This document shows positions 26,371 through 35,870 of a stretch of DNA of 41,037 nucleotides, piece by piece. The stretch lies in NCBI GenBank assembly GCA_944323285.1, contig CALURV010000012.1:1-41037 (forward strand), read 5' to 3'. The position numbers and the translations under genes are program-made. Numbering within the stretch: position 1 is the stretch's first letter; the number at the start of each line of letters is the position of its first letter. The DNA comes from Candidatus Gastranaerophilales bacterium (lineage in GTDB: Bacteria; Cyanobacteriota; Vampirovibrionia; Gastranaerophilales; Gastranaerophilaceae). The notes beneath the pieces were generated by a model. The model was not told the origin of the DNA and made no database searches. It was given only the letters and a program-made list of their open reading frames with translations.

Positions 26371-26937
26371 ATGAAATCAGTAACAACATTTGATTTACAG
26401 TATGCACACAGATTTTACAATTTTAAAGGAGAAGCACAATATTTACACGGCCACACAGGAACATTAACAATTGAAGTAGAAGATTCTGTAAATATGGGTG
26501 TAAATATGGTATTTCCCTGTAATGAAATACAAAAAACAGCGTGGGATGTATTAAAGAACTTTGACCATGCAACAATTTTAAGAGAAGATGACCCATTATT
26601 GCCAGCCATATTAGAAGTTTATGAAAAGCAAGGTATAAGAAATGGTGCACCACAAAATACAATGAAAGGTGAAGCATTTAGGACAGAATTAGCTACTGCA
26701 TACCCTGACTGCCGAATTGTTGTTACAAAAGAAACAATGACAACAGAAGGCATGATAAAAATTGTTTATGATTTATTAAAAGACAAATTAAATATTTCTA
26801 AGATTACTTTTACAAGCGGAGTTAATGCTGCAACAGAAGATTATAAAGTAAATAAAACTATGGAACGCTGTCCATTATGCGGAATTGCTTTAAATAATGA
26901 GGATGTTTGTCCTAAATGCGGATATAGAAAACATTAA
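26371..26937 (+). CDS. QueD/6-pyruvoyltetrahydropterin synthase-like protein with C-terminal zinc ribbon
   Basis: A 188-residue T-fold protein. The zinc-binding histidines of the QueD family are present (His13, and His26 and His28 in LHGHTG). So are the Asp-His pair (Asp65-His66) and a Glu in TTEGM. The catalytic Cys expected four residues before the first His of HGH is Ala22, so the standard QueD or PTPS reaction is unlikely as such. A C-terminal extension carries CPLC (167-170) and CPKC (180-183), a rubredoxin-like zinc ribbon not found in ordinary QueD. AAAAAGGAG precedes the ATG. Control by an ArsR-type repressor recalls metal-controlled QueD paralogues (the QueD2 group in Zur regulons). 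Function is therefore best left as a metal-linked pterin or deazapurine enzyme relative. Confidence 0.82.
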   Translation: MKSVTTFDLQYAHRFYNFKGEAQYLHGHTGTLTIEVEDSVNMGVNMVFPCNEIQKTAWDVLKNFDHATILREDDPLLPAILEVYEKQGIRNGAPQNTMKGEAFRTELATAYPDCRIVVTKETMTTEGMIKIVYDLLKDKLNISKITFTSGVNAATEDYKVNKTMERCPLCGIALNNEDVCPKCGYRKH

Positions 26938-26958
26938 TAAATTATATTCAATAATTTT

Positions 26959-26997
26959 TACCCGACTTTTAATTTGAAAGCCGGGTATTTTTTATTA
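26959..26997 (+). terminator. intrinsic terminator after the QueD-like gene
   Basis: Stem TACCCGaCTTT / AAAGcCGGGTA with one internal mismatch, a 7-base loop and T6 tail. Confidence 0.82.
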
Positions 26998-27016
26998 TTT
27001 TTCAAATTTTTAAATA

Positions 27017-27523
27017 TTATTTTTTTTCGTTTTCTTTTATTTCTCTTGCAATAAGTGTTTTAATAATTCTACCGCCAATATACAAAGTAGTGCCGATAGC
27101 GATTACAGCTCCAGCGCTGCCCATAAATGATACGGCAATAGCACCAGCCAATGCTGCAGCTATAACTCCCACTTGAAAAGATGTAGATGCTTTATCTTGA
27201 AGTTTTGCTTCTTGCCTTGCAATTTCTGCCATATCAGGTTTTACTGCTTTTACCAATTGATCTTGGTTCATATTATTCATAGCTCCAAAAGTCGGAGCTT
27301 GTTTTGTTATATTTGTTTCAAATAACTTGGGAGCTAATTCTTCTAACTTTGCTACTTTACTTTTTACATCATATATATCTTTTGTTAATTGTCTATCTAA
27401 AGCAACTCTATCAGGACTTCTTCTATCTAAGCCTGATCTTCTATCTATTGCTACAGGGATATTTTGTTGTCTTCTATCCTGACTTCTTTGATATTGAGGA
27501 TATAAACTTGTTATTCTATGCAT
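27017..27523 (-). CDS. small hypothetical protein with DRR motifs and two C-terminal membrane helices
   Basis: 168 residues, no named family recognised. The N-terminal third is basic and repetitive (SQDRRQQN, AIDRRSGLDRRSPDR, ALDR). A predicted coiled coil (about 48-65) follows. The C-terminal part (about 112-150) is an Ala/Gly-rich hydrophobic hairpin (VGVIAAALAGAIAVSFMGSAGAVIAIG) and ends in a Lys/Glu tail. This suggests a protein anchored by its C-terminus with a cytosolic Arg-rich arm, possibly binding nucleic acid or phospholipid; that is inference. The ATG is preceded by GAAGAAA. It lies between the QueD terminator and the divergent M16 peptidase gene, as its own unit. Confidence 0.7.
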   Translation of the reverse strand: MHRITSLYPQYQRSQDRRQQNIPVAIDRRSGLDRRSPDRVALDRQLTKDIYDVKSKVAKLEELAPKLFETNITKQAPTFGAMNNMNQDQLVKAVKPDMAEIARQEAKLQDKASTSFQVGVIAAALAGAIAVSFMGSAGAVIAIGTTLYIGGRIIKTLIAREIKENEKK

Positions 27524-27684
27524 TATTTTCTTCTTTCATTAATTATAATGTTAAACATTATATTTTTTGCTATTATTTATTTTATTTTTTGTAAAAATTT
27601 ATAAAAATACTTTTTTATTATATCAATATTTTTTTATTTAAGCATTTTTATATTTATGTAATATTACAACTTAAAACTACAAAC

Positions 27685-30525
27685 ATGAATATCTCAACAA
27701 ATTTAATACAACAAATAACAAAACAACCCGTTCTAACAACAAAAAATAACGCTAAAGTACAGCAAAATGAAGATACTAACAAAGATTCTCAAATGCCAAG
27801 TAGCTATGCTTTAGGTAAATCTCTTGTTAATTCAAATCTGCCTATTGCTTATTCAAAAATAGGTGAAATTTCAATACCAGGGTTAAAAGACAAAGCAAGT
27901 ATATTCAAACTTGCAAATGGACAAAAAATTATAATTCTTCCTAAGAAAGGCCCTACTTATATTAAAACAACTTATAATGTCGGGGCTTTAAATGAAACTG
28001 AAGATATTAGGGGCATTAGCCACTATATTGAACATAATTTGTTCAATGGAAGTAAGGGATTAGACCCCAAAGAATATGACAAAAAGGTTGCAGATTTAGG
28101 CGGCAGTACAAATGCTTCAACGAGTTTTTCTAAAACAGATTATTACCTTTCTTTACAACTACTAAACGAAGACTCTCTTGAAAAAGCAATTCAGCTTAAC
28201 GCAATGCAAACCCAATTTCCTACTTTTCCTGTTGCACAATTAGAAAAAGAAAAGGAACCTGTTAAATCTGAAATCGATTTATATAAAGATGAACCAACTG
28301 ATGTTGCAACTGGTATAATGCTAAAAAATTTATTCAATATAGATACTAATTCCTCTAACTTTATTTTAGGAACTAAAGATAATATAAACTCCTTTACAAG
28401 GGAAAAAGTTTTAGATTATTTTAATACTTGGTATACTCCTGATAATGCTGTTACTGTTATTACAGGCGATGTCAATGTTGATGAAACAATTAATTTGGTT
28501 TCTAAATATTATAATAAACAACCTGATTTATCTAAAGTAAGTCAACGTCATTATGAACCAATAAAATATAATGATAAACCTATAAGAACAGATATTATTC
28601 AACAGAACGCTTCTTCAGCTTCTATAATAATGGGTTTTGCGATACCTGACGGTGCAACAAAAGAAGAACAAGACAAAATAATTGCATTAATGTCTTTATT
28701 AACTTCTTCTGATTCTAAACTATCTAAAGCTCTTGATAAATATGGATTAAACATTGATTTTTATATAGAATCAATGCAAAATAAACCTGATGGTGCTAAA
28801 GCTATAATTATTTATGCATCTCCTACTGAAGCTCAAATTGAAGATGTTTTAAGAATAATATATTCAGCTATTAATGATATTGCTAACAATCCACCATCTA
28901 ATGAAGATTTAGAAATATATAAACGGAAATCTATTATTGGAATAAATAATTTATCTGAAGAATCAGAAGCTATTAATTATACATTAACTACTATGGCAAT
29001 GGAAAATGATTATAATTATTTTAATGATAAAATAAGAAATTTACAAAATATGACTCCAATTGATATATCTGAAACAGCAAGAAAATTTTTAGATTTATCC
29101 AAAGTCTCATTATGCGTTTCTCATGAAAAAACTGCAACAATTGATTCTGTAAATAATAATTATTCTTCAGCTAATAACAATAGAATTGTTTCTTTTGGTT
29201 CTGCAGGTAATCCCAAAGAAACAATAGCCGAAGAAAAATCTAAAGTTAAAATGTACAAATTACCAAATAATATTGAAACAATGATAATTCCGTCTAACCC
29301 TGGAATTTCTTCAACTCTTAGTATCTACTTTGATACTAATGAATTAAATAATATTACCTCTCCAGCTTTCATGGTAATAAATGAACTATTAAACAGAGGC
29401 AGTTGTTTTAAAGATAACGATACTTATAATAAATTATTAAACTCACAAAATATAGGACTATCTTTCTCCGTAGGAGTTGATGGACTTTCTGTATCTTCTG
29501 TCTTTGAAGATGAAAATATGAATGACATAATGCAATTAATAAAAGAAGTTTTAACTTATCCTAATTTTTCCCAATCAGAATTTGAAAGAGCAAAACAAAT
29601 TGTTAAAGACTCAATCCTTTCTGAATATACATCGCCTATGGATAAACTATCACCAGAACTATTTCCCGGCTTAAAAAAATATGATTCTAAAGAAGAAAGA
29701 CTAAAACAACTTGATGCTTTAACAATTCAAGATATCCAAAATTTATATTCTACTATTTTTGCAACTTCACAAGTTAATGCAACATTAACAGCACCTATAG
29801 AAACAAAACCTTATTTGCAAAATATTTTTCATAATGAACTTTCAATAGGTTTCCCTGTTTTTAAACCATTTTCAAAAGAAAATAGCCCATCTTATAATAT
29901 ATATTCACCAAACACTGAATCAAAAGTTTTAAAAACAATAGAAGAAAAATCTCAAGCAGAAATTTATCAGGCATATAAATACAAAAAATCTAAAAATGTT
30001 GATGATATTGCAAAGATAGAGCTATTAAATATTATTCTGGGACAAGGTATGTCTTCACGTTTATTTACAGATTTACGTGAAAATGAAAAACTTGCTTACT
30101 CTGTTGGGTCTGAAATATCAATCGAAAAAGATACTGAAGCAATGATTCTTGCTATTGGGACAACCTCTGATAGCCCAAATCCAATGGAAGGTTCTCCGGA
30201 AAATGTTACAAAAGCTCTTGCCGGATTTAAAAGAAATGTAGACAAACTTAGAACTGAACCTGTTTCTCAAAAGGAACTTGATAATGCAAAGATTAAATAT
30301 AAAACTCAAATTCTAAATTATTTTGAAACAAATACAGGCAAAAATGGAGCTTTCTCTACTTTTAAATATTCACCTTATGATACTAATCACTATGAAGCAT
30401 TACTGGATGCAATTGATAGAGTTAGCATTGAGGATATAAAAGCTGCGGCAAATTATGTCTTTGCTAATCCACCGATTACATCTATTGTTGCCAGCAAAAA
30501 AACTTTTGATGCTTTAAATTTATAA
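27685..30525 (+). CDS. M16-family zinc metallopeptidase, two tandem modules
   Basis: A 946-residue peptidase of the pitrilysin/PqqL/processing-peptidase family. The first M16 module (about 60-470) has the inverted zinc motif HYIEH (113-117), with the third ligand in the Glu cluster 187-196 (segment EPVKSEIDLY). The second module (about 510-940) lacks the zinc motif and carries the substrate-binding segment LFTDLRENEKLAYSVGSE, as in full-length M16 enzymes where one half is catalytic. The first 55 residues are Asn/Gln-rich and disordered, with no signal peptide, so the enzyme looks cytoplasmic unless exported by another route. No Shine-Dalgarno precedes the ATG; a TAATAT -10 at 27659 would give a leader of about 14 bases. 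It probably degrades small peptides. Confidence 0.92.
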   Translation: MNISTNLIQQITKQPVLTTKNNAKVQQNEDTNKDSQMPSSYALGKSLVNSNLPIAYSKIGEISIPGLKDKASIFKLANGQKIIILPKKGPTYIKTTYNVGALNETEDIRGISHYIEHNLFNGSKGLDPKEYDKKVADLGGSTNASTSFSKTDYYLSLQLLNEDSLEKAIQLNAMQTQFPTFPVAQLEKEKEPVKSEIDLYKDEPTDVATGIMLKNLFNIDTNSSNFILGTKDNINSFTREKVLDYFNTWYTPDNAVTVITGDVNVDETINLVSKYYNKQPDLSKVSQRHYEPIKYNDKPIRTDIIQQNASSASIIMGFAIPDGATKEEQDKIIALMSLLTSSDSKLSKALDKYGLNIDFYIESMQNKPDGAKAIIIYASPTEAQIEDVLRIIYSAINDIANNPPSNEDLEIYKRKSIIGINNLSEESEAINYTLTTMAMENDYNYFNDKIRNLQNMTPIDISETARKFLDLSKVSLCVSHEKTATIDSVNNNYSSANNNRIVSFGSAGNPKETIAEEKSKVKMYKLPNNIETMIIPSNPGISSTLSIYFDTNELNNITSPAFMVINELLNRGSCFKDNDTYNKLLNSQNIGLSFSVGVDGLSVSSVFEDENMNDIMQLIKEVLTYPNFSQSEFERAKQIVKDSILSEYTSPMDKLSPELFPGLKKYDSKEERLKQLDALTIQDIQNLYSTIFATSQVNATLTAPIETKPYLQNIFHNELSIGFPVFKPFSKENSPSYNIYSPNTESKVLKTIEEKSQAEIYQAYKYKKSKNVDDIAKIELLNIILGQGMSSRLFTDLRENEKLAYSVGSEISIEKDTEAMILAIGTTSDSPNPMEGSPENVTKALAGFKRNVDKLRTEPVSQKELDNAKIKYKTQILNYFETNTGKNGAFSTFKYSPYDTNHYEALLDAIDRVSIEDIKAAANYVFANPPITSIVASKKTFDALNL

Positions 30526-30530
30526 TATTC

Positions 30531-30578
30531 AAAAATAAAAGAAGGAAATATTTATAAATATTTCCTTCTTTTATTTTT
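30531..30578. terminator. bidirectional terminator between M16 peptidase and ftsZ
   Basis: A perfect 23-bp stem (30531-30553 with 30556-30578) with a minimal loop, A-rich on one side and T-rich on the other, between convergent genes. Confidence 0.88.
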
Positions 30579-30589
30579 AATCTTTCTGC

Positions 30590-31756
30590 TTATTTTTTTA
30601 AAAATTCAGGAATATCTAAAATATTATTTGCAAATTCACTTGCTGATTTAGAAACCTTTGATGATGGATTATTAAAGTTTGAACTACCAAATAAATCCAT
30701 AGCTCCTAATGTTTTTTCATCTTGCTCTTGAGCAAATTTATCTACTTCATTTTTCTTTAATTCAAAACCCGTTGCAATAACAGTAATTTGAATTTCTCCC
30801 TGAATTCTGTCATCTATAACAGCACCAAAATGAACAGTTGCATCTTCTGATACCGCATCATGAATTACTTGAGCCGCATCTGTTACTTCATATAATGTCA
30901 TATCAGGTCCGCCTGTTACATTCATTATTATACCAGAGGCTCCATTTATTGATGTTTCAAGTAATGGTGAATTTATAGCTGATTTTGCTGCTTCTAATGC
31001 TCTTCCTTCACCGGTGCCTCTACCTATACCCATTAATGCAGAACCAGATGATTCCATTACACTTCTTACATCTGCAAAGTCTACATTTATCATGCCAGGT
31101 ACTGTAATGATATCTGATATACCTTGAACACCTCTTAAAAGAACTTCATCTACTACTTGGAAGGCTTCCCTCATTGTTGTTCTTCTGTCAACAACTTCTA
31201 ATAATTTATCATTTGGAATTACAATTAATGCATCAACTGTTTCTTTTAATTTTTCCAAGCCTTGAATTGCTTGATTCATTCTCTTTTTACCTTCAAAACT
31301 AAATGGTTTTGTTACAACCCCAATAGTTAAAGCACCAAGTTCTTTTGCTATTCTTGCAACAACAGGAGCAGCTCCAGTACCTGTACCGCCGCCCATGCCA
31401 GCCGTTACAAATACCATGTCGGCTTTTCCTATTGCATTTACTATTTCATCTCTTGTTTCTTCTGCTGATTTTTCACCTTTTTCAGGATTTCCGCCGGCAC
31501 CAAGTCCATTTGTTAATTTACTTCCAATTCTTATTTTATTTTCTGCCAATGACATTTCCAATACTTGTACATCTGTATTCATTGCCCAGAATTCTACACC
31601 GCCGAGTCCGGCTTTTATCATTCTATTAACGGCATTTCCACCACCGCCGCCTACTCCTATTACCTTTATATCTGCAGGTGTTCCACCTGTTTGCATTGAT
31701 GTTGTATTGTTAGAATTTTCTTTTTTCCCAAATATGTCCGGAACAAAATTTTCCAC
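30590..31756 (-). CDS. ftsZ: cell division protein FtsZ
   Basis: The tubulin-like GTPase that polymerises into the division ring. It has 388 residues. An N-terminal tail of about 28 residues precedes the GTPase domain [16 protein letters not shown]. The tubulin signature GGGTGTG is at 122-128, and the catalytic T7 loop lies in [13 protein letters not shown] short linker leads to the conserved C-terminal peptide DIPEFLKK, which binds FtsA or other tethers. The start is GTG at 31754-31756 with AGAGGG seven bases upstream. It stands alone here, with no ftsA, ftsQ or mur genes adjacent, as in many cyanobacteria. A weak promoter and paired dyad sites lie upstream. Confidence 0.97.
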   Translation of the reverse strand: MENFVPDIFGKKENSNNTTSMQTGGTPADIKVIGVGGGGGNAVNRMIKAGLGGVEFWAMNTDVQVLEMSLAENKIRIGSKLTNGLGAGGNPEKGEKSAEETRDEIVNAIGKADMVFVTAGMGGGTGTGAAPVVARIAKELGALTIGVVTKPFSFEGKKRMNQAIQGLEKLKETVDALIVIPNDKLLEVVDRRTTMREAFQVVDEVLLRGVQGISDIITVPGMINVDFADVRSVMESSGSALMGIGRGTGEGRALEAAKSAINSPLLETSINGASGIIMNVTGGPDMTLYEVTDAAQVIHDAVSEDATVHFGAVIDDRIQGEIQITVIATGFELKKNEVDKFAQEQDEKTLGAMDLFGSSNFNNPSSKVSKSASEFANNILDIPEFLKK

Positions 31757-31819
31757 TTATTAGCCCTCTTTTTTTTCTATTACTTGTATTTTTCTTCTCT
31801 GATTACTCCATATCATGAG

Positions 31820-31869
31820 AGTATAGAGAATTTCACTATTTACATAGTATTGTAAATTATTTAAATAGT
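31820..31869 (-). promoter_or_regulatory. candidate ftsZ promoter with two dyad sites
   Basis: TATACT on the minus strand (31820-31825) is a likely -10; the -35 is weak. Two related dyads, ACTATTTACATAGT (31835-31848) and ATTATTTAAATAGT (31856-31869), start 21 bases apart, two helical turns, across the -35 region. Regulator unknown. Confidence 0.4.
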
Positions 31870-31932
31870 AAAGAAAAAAACCTCAAAAATTTAATATATG
31901 TTTATGTTTTTTATTTTTTATTATTTTTTTAC

Positions 31933-32484
31933 TTATTTGTACTTTTTTTGGGCTTCTCCTATAATATTCGCAGCCGCAGTAAGATTTTTTGCTATATCAC
32001 TGTATAATTTTTTTTCTTCACCATATGGTATTGATGTATTCATTAGTTCATCTACATTTTGGCTTATATCACTTAATGTTTCAACTGCTTTCTGTATTTT
32101 TTCTTTTTTTTGTTTTAAGAAAAAATAATTTATCAATGGAGTATTTTCTATAAAAAAAGCAATTGTTTTTTTTATATTTTTTCTTATTTTATTACTCGGA
32201 GTATCTATGAAAAAATTATTTGTATCTTCTTTTTTCACATCATTATCTTCTATAACTTCATCCGGAAGATAATCTGTATCTATTGTATTTAACCGTTTAC
32301 TTCTTCTCTTTCTTTTTATCGTTTTGGATGTCTTTTTGTTTATTATTTGTTCGTTTATTTCCGCTGAAAAAACATTACTTTGATATAGATAATTTTCATT
32401 ATCTATTGCCATGTTTATTGTGTTACCAGTATTCTTTGTATAGAAAGATACCGGTTGATTTATATTATTGCTTGATATTTCCAT
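31933..32484 (-). CDS. hypothetical protein, basic with C-terminal helix bundle
   Basis: 183 residues; no family recognised. A polar Asn-rich N-terminus (1-45) is followed by a strongly basic stretch KTIKRKRRSKR (about 54-64), an acidic segment, and one moderately hydrophobic helix (KKTIAFFIENTPLINYFFLK, about 106-125). It ends in a helical region with heptad-like spacing (AVETLSDISQNVDELM, IAKNLTAAANIIGEAQK). A ribosome site AAGGGAAA precedes the ATG. It lies directly upstream of ftsZ in the same direction, with a 176-base gap holding the ftsZ promoter candidate. The basic patch suggests DNA, RNA or lipid contact, which is only an inference. Confidence 0.65.
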   Translation of the reverse strand: MEISSNNINQPVSFYTKNTGNTINMAIDNENYLYQSNVFSAEINEQIINKKTSKTIKRKRRSKRLNTIDTDYLPDEVIEDNDVKKEDTNNFFIDTPSNKIRKNIKKTIAFFIENTPLINYFFLKQKKEKIQKAVETLSDISQNVDELMNTSIPYGEEKKLYSDIAKNLTAAANIIGEAQKKYK

Positions 32485-32569
32485 ACATTTTCCCTTATTT
32501 TAAATTATACTATGTATGGATTTTTTTTTAACATTTATATATATGATTTATAAGTAAAATATACTCTCT

Positions 32570-32604
32570 GTTTTATCTTATCGTAAATCTTTTCTCGAAC
32601 ATTC
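32570..32604. repeat. remnant of dispersed repeat (copy E)
   Basis: Only the right half of hairpin 2 and the tail survive: CTTATCGTAAATCTTTTCTCGAACAT compared in pieces with CTTATCGTGAA and TTTTTTCTCGGACAT of copies A and D. Same orientation as the others. It ends 4 bases from the radical SAM stop codon. Confidence 0.5.
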
Positions 32605-32607
32605 TAT

Positions 32608-34395
32608 TTACATTGCTGTTTTTGTAATTACATATTCAAAATATTTATCAATTACTCTCTTTAATATATTATTTTTTGTATTTAAATAATAATATATTAT
32701 ACTTCTTATAATATTAAATTTTATCTTTCCATGTTTTGCAACATACAAATATTCCCATTGCGGATGTAAAAATATAAATGATATTGTCTTCATTATTTTG
32801 TCAATCTCTTTCGCTATTTCTTTTCTTTTTTCAACATATTCACTGCTATAATTTATCTGACTTTTATAATATTCATATTTTTCTCCCATAATTGAACTAT
32901 TGGGAAACTCAACTCTACCTATATTAATAACATTATCTATATTTTTACAATTTTCTTGTATAAATTTTAAATTCTCATACATATCCTCTATTGTTTCTGA
33001 TGGAAGTCCAAACATTAAATATATATTATTTAAAATTCCTGCTTTATTTGAATCTTTTAAAACTCTTTTTGCTGTTTCTATATTGATTCCTTTATTTATA
33101 TAATCAAGAAGCTTTTGTGAACAAGAATCTAAACCCCAATGTATTGCTATACAGCCTGATTTTTTTATCTTCTTTAACAACTCTAAACTAAATTCTTTTT
33201 CTAATCTTGCATAAAAATTATATTTTATATTAAGTTTCTTTTTTATCAATATATCTGCAACTCTACTTATATAATTTGGATGAATAGAATTATCCCAAAA
33301 AGCAAAATACTTTGTATTATATTTTTTCGATAAATATTCAATCTCATTTGTAAACCGCTCTACACTCATTAAACTATAGCGTCTTTCCCCACCAGAACAA
33401 TTACAATAAATACACTTCCCCCAATAACAGGAATTTGTCATTGAAGCTCTTACGGGAAGTATTAACTCGGGTATCAGATAATCTTCTTTTCTGCAATTAA
33501 CAAAGTTTTGATACGGCAATAAATTTATATTTTCTTTTTCTTTTTCTTGTTTAAATCGTAACTTATTATTTTCTACATACAATAAATTACAAATATCACT
33601 TATTGGAATTTCTCCTTTTTTATATCTTACTATATCTTTTACCGTTTTTGTGCTATCTCCAATACTTATTGAATCAAAAAAAACTCCAAATAATTCCTTT
33701 AAATTGTTTATTTTGACATACCTATCACTAAAATAACTTCCGCCTATATTTACATGTATATTTTTGTCTTTTTGTTTTATCATATAGGCAAACATTAAAC
33801 CAGATATTAATTCTGAATATTTTAGAATTTGTATCCCTACAACATTTGGGTTCTTATCTATTATTTCTTTAACTTTTTCTTCATAAAAATCTTTAAAATT
33901 GTTTATTTTACTATTAAATAAAAATAATATATCTTCTACATTTATTGAAAAAATTTTTTCCTCTTCTTCGTAAACTTTTGAACATAAATTTATTATATTT
34001 TCTTTTTTTATTATCAATGCTAGGGTTGTATAATAATAAAAATATACATAATTGTTTATTAATTTGTCATTCTTCAAAAATGTTTTGTATCTATCAAAGT
34101 TGTTAATATTTTTTCTTATCCAAAATAAATATTTTATAATTTCCTTACTACTGCTATATAAAATTTTTTGATATATTTTAGGATATTTCAAATATTCTTT
34201 ATTTTTATAAAAAATTTTTAACCTATTATTATATAATAAAACTTTTTCAGAATCTAAATATTCAAAATACTCTGCATCTAAATTTAAATATTCACATTCT
34301 ACACCTTCTCTCTCTAGTATACTTATTAATGATGAAATTCCTGGAATCGGTATAAAATAATATCTCATTATAGGAACTACAAAAATATATTTCAC
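32608..34395 (-). CDS. B12-binding-domain radical SAM enzyme
   Basis: 595 residues. The N-terminal half contains a cobalamin-binding-like Rossmann region (about 170-235, VVGIQILKYSELISGLMFAY then HVNIGGSYFS), although no DxHxxG motif is seen, so cobalamin may bind base-on-free or not at all. The radical SAM core begins with C323-YWGK-C328-IY-C331, a CX4CX2C cluster motif shared with B12-radical SAM proteins of the RiPP-maturation type. The following ERRYSLMSVERFTNEIEYL and FAFWDNSI also match that group. Later strands HWGLDS and YLMFGLPSET complete the barrel. Likely chemistry is C-methylation or C-C bond formation on a peptide or small molecule. The GTG start directly abuts the TAG of the PurD-like gene, so the two are translated together. 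Confidence 0.85.
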   Translation of the reverse strand: MKYIFVVPIMRYYFIPIPGISSLISILEREGVECEYLNLDAEYFEYLDSEKVLLYNNRLKIFYKNKEYLKYPKIYQKILYSSSKEIIKYLFWIRKNINNFDRYKTFLKNDKLINNYVYFYYYTTLALIIKKENIINLCSKVYEEEEKIFSINVEDILFLFNSKINNFKDFYEEKVKEIIDKNPNVVGIQILKYSELISGLMFAYMIKQKDKNIHVNIGGSYFSDRYVKINNLKELFGVFFDSISIGDSTKTVKDIVRYKKGEIPISDICNLLYVENNKLRFKQEKEKENINLLPYQNFVNCRKEDYLIPELILPVRASMTNSCYWGKCIYCNCSGGERRYSLMSVERFTNEIEYLSKKYNTKYFAFWDNSIHPNYISRVADILIKKKLNIKYNFYARLEKEFSLELLKKIKKSGCIAIHWGLDSCSQKLLDYINKGINIETAKRVLKDSNKAGILNNIYLMFGLPSETIEDMYENLKFIQENCKNIDNVINIGRVEFPNSSIMGEKYEYYKSQINYSSEYVEKRKEIAKEIDKIMKTISFIFLHPQWEYLYVAKHGKIKFNIIRSIIYYYLNTKNNILKRVIDKYFEYVITKTAM

Positions 34396-35652
34396 CTAAT
34401 TTTCACCTATATCTGTCCTGTAATAAATATTTTTATCTTTTATTCTGCTTATATATTCATATAAGTCTGGAAATGGATTCTTAGAGTCATTTTTCATTAT
34501 TACAAATATATTTATATTTGTATATATTTTAGCATTACCTTTTTCATCAATATCTTTAATATTAAAATTAATCACAATATCTTTACTTCCTTTTAGAAAG
34601 TTTTTGGGTATTTTAATCTTTCTTGTTTCTACAATATTGGGGAAATATTTGTAATCTTTATGTACTACATTTACTGCTCCTGTTATTCCTGGTTTATAAT
34701 TAATTTCTACACCTTCCAATTCTGAAACAGCTGTTTTATACATTATTTCAAGTAAATCACTATCTATATGCTCAATTAGCACCTCAAACTCTGGAGTACA
34801 AGGTCGCATGTTAAATTCTAAATTATATATATTTTCTTCTGTAAATATCAAATCTGATGCAAAAACTCCTGTGAAATTAGGTTTTACTTCTTGAAATACC
34901 TCCTCTAACTTCTTTACATATTTATTAATTAATGCTTTTTTTCCGTCAGTTAATTTTACCGGTACATAACTACCCATTGAACCTGTATTTATTCCTTCAT
35001 TATTATTCTTTAACCGTTTATAATCTCTAACTGGTTCCAATGGTATTAATATTTTTCCATCCCATAATGTATGAAGCGTTACTTCTTCTCCCTCTATATA
35101 TCTTTCTGCTATAAAAAAAGTATCTTCTTTTAATATTTTCTTTGCTTTTCTTAAACATTCTTTTTTTGTTCTACATATATATGTACCAAATCCAGCTTGT
35201 TGCTTATTATCTTTTATTATTATTGGATAACCATATTCTTCTATTGCTTCATCCAACTCTTTTTTATTTTTTACTATCATATATTCACTTGTTGGAATAT
35301 TATGTTTTGCCATAAATTCTTTTCCCAAACATTTTGAACATTCAAGTTCTAACCAACTTTTAGTTATTCCAAATGTCGGAATCCCCAGATTATATTTAAA
35401 ATAATTAACCAACCCCCTATTTACATATAATCCTGTTACTACTACAAAATTAATATTATTTTTTTTTACAAACTCATAACAATCTTTTATATTATCAAGA
35501 TTAACATATTCTATATTATCAGCTTTCTCATAAATACTTTTATAACTTCTTCGTATATATACTTTATTTAGATATATTGAACTGCTAAACTTTCTTACTA
35601 AAGAAATCCAAAGTAAATCTTCGCATAATAATAATATATTTATATTTTTCAT
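34396..35652 (-). CDS. PurD-like ATP-grasp ligase
   Basis: 418 residues with the architecture of glycinamide ribonucleotide synthetase. An N-terminal Rossmann-like domain (1-100) is followed by KCLGKEFMAKHNIPTSEY, the ATP-grasp lysine segment YPIIIKDNKQQAGFGTYICR, RYIEGEEVTLHTLWDG, then EPVRDYKRLKNNNEGINTGSMGSY and the metal-binding NLEFNMRP. The first domain does not keep the GGGGREHA loop of true PurD, and neighbours are not purine genes, so this is a paralogue recruited to form an amide between a carboxylate and an amine in a specialised pathway. It lies between the 59-residue peptide gene and the radical SAM gene, with zero spacing to the latter. A housekeeping PurD role is unlikely. The ribosome site is weak. 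Confidence 0.82.
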   Translation of the reverse strand: MKNINILLLCEDLLWISLVRKFSSSIYLNKVYIRRSYKSIYEKADNIEYVNLDNIKDCYEFVKKNNINFVVVTGLYVNRGLVNYFKYNLGIPTFGITKSWLELECSKCLGKEFMAKHNIPTSEYMIVKNKKELDEAIEEYGYPIIIKDNKQQAGFGTYICRTKKECLRKAKKILKEDTFFIAERYIEGEEVTLHTLWDGKILIPLEPVRDYKRLKNNNEGINTGSMGSYVPVKLTDGKKALINKYVKKLEEVFQEVKPNFTGVFASDLIFTEENIYNLEFNMRPCTPEFEVLIEHIDSDLLEIMYKTAVSELEGVEINYKPGITGAVNVVHKDYKYFPNIVETRKIKIPKNFLKGSKDIVINFNIKDIDEKGNAKIYTNINIFVIMKNDSKNPFPDLYEYISRIKDKNIYYRTDIGEN

Positions 35653-35870
35653 TTTATTACTTTCTATACTTTGACAATATATTTAATAATAAATTCGGCA
35701 TAATATTTACTCAATCTATTGAATCTCTGATTTGTTTTTATATAACTCAGTTACCTCTATTATTTTTTCAGTTAATACAAAAATAAAGTATAAACAAATT
35801 ATAAAAACAAATTAATTTATACTATACTAATTCTCTAATACTATCTATAGTTTAATTCTGTTTATTTCTA

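Noticed and set aside
34396-35652. Housekeeping purD (GARS)
   Set aside because: The N-terminal loop of true PurD is not conserved, no purine genes are adjacent, and the gene is fused in translation to a radical SAM gene.
35786-35865. Hairpin between the peptide gene and the PurD-like gene as a terminator or attenuator
   Set aside because: The 8-bp AT-only stem with a long loop and no T-run is too weak to call.
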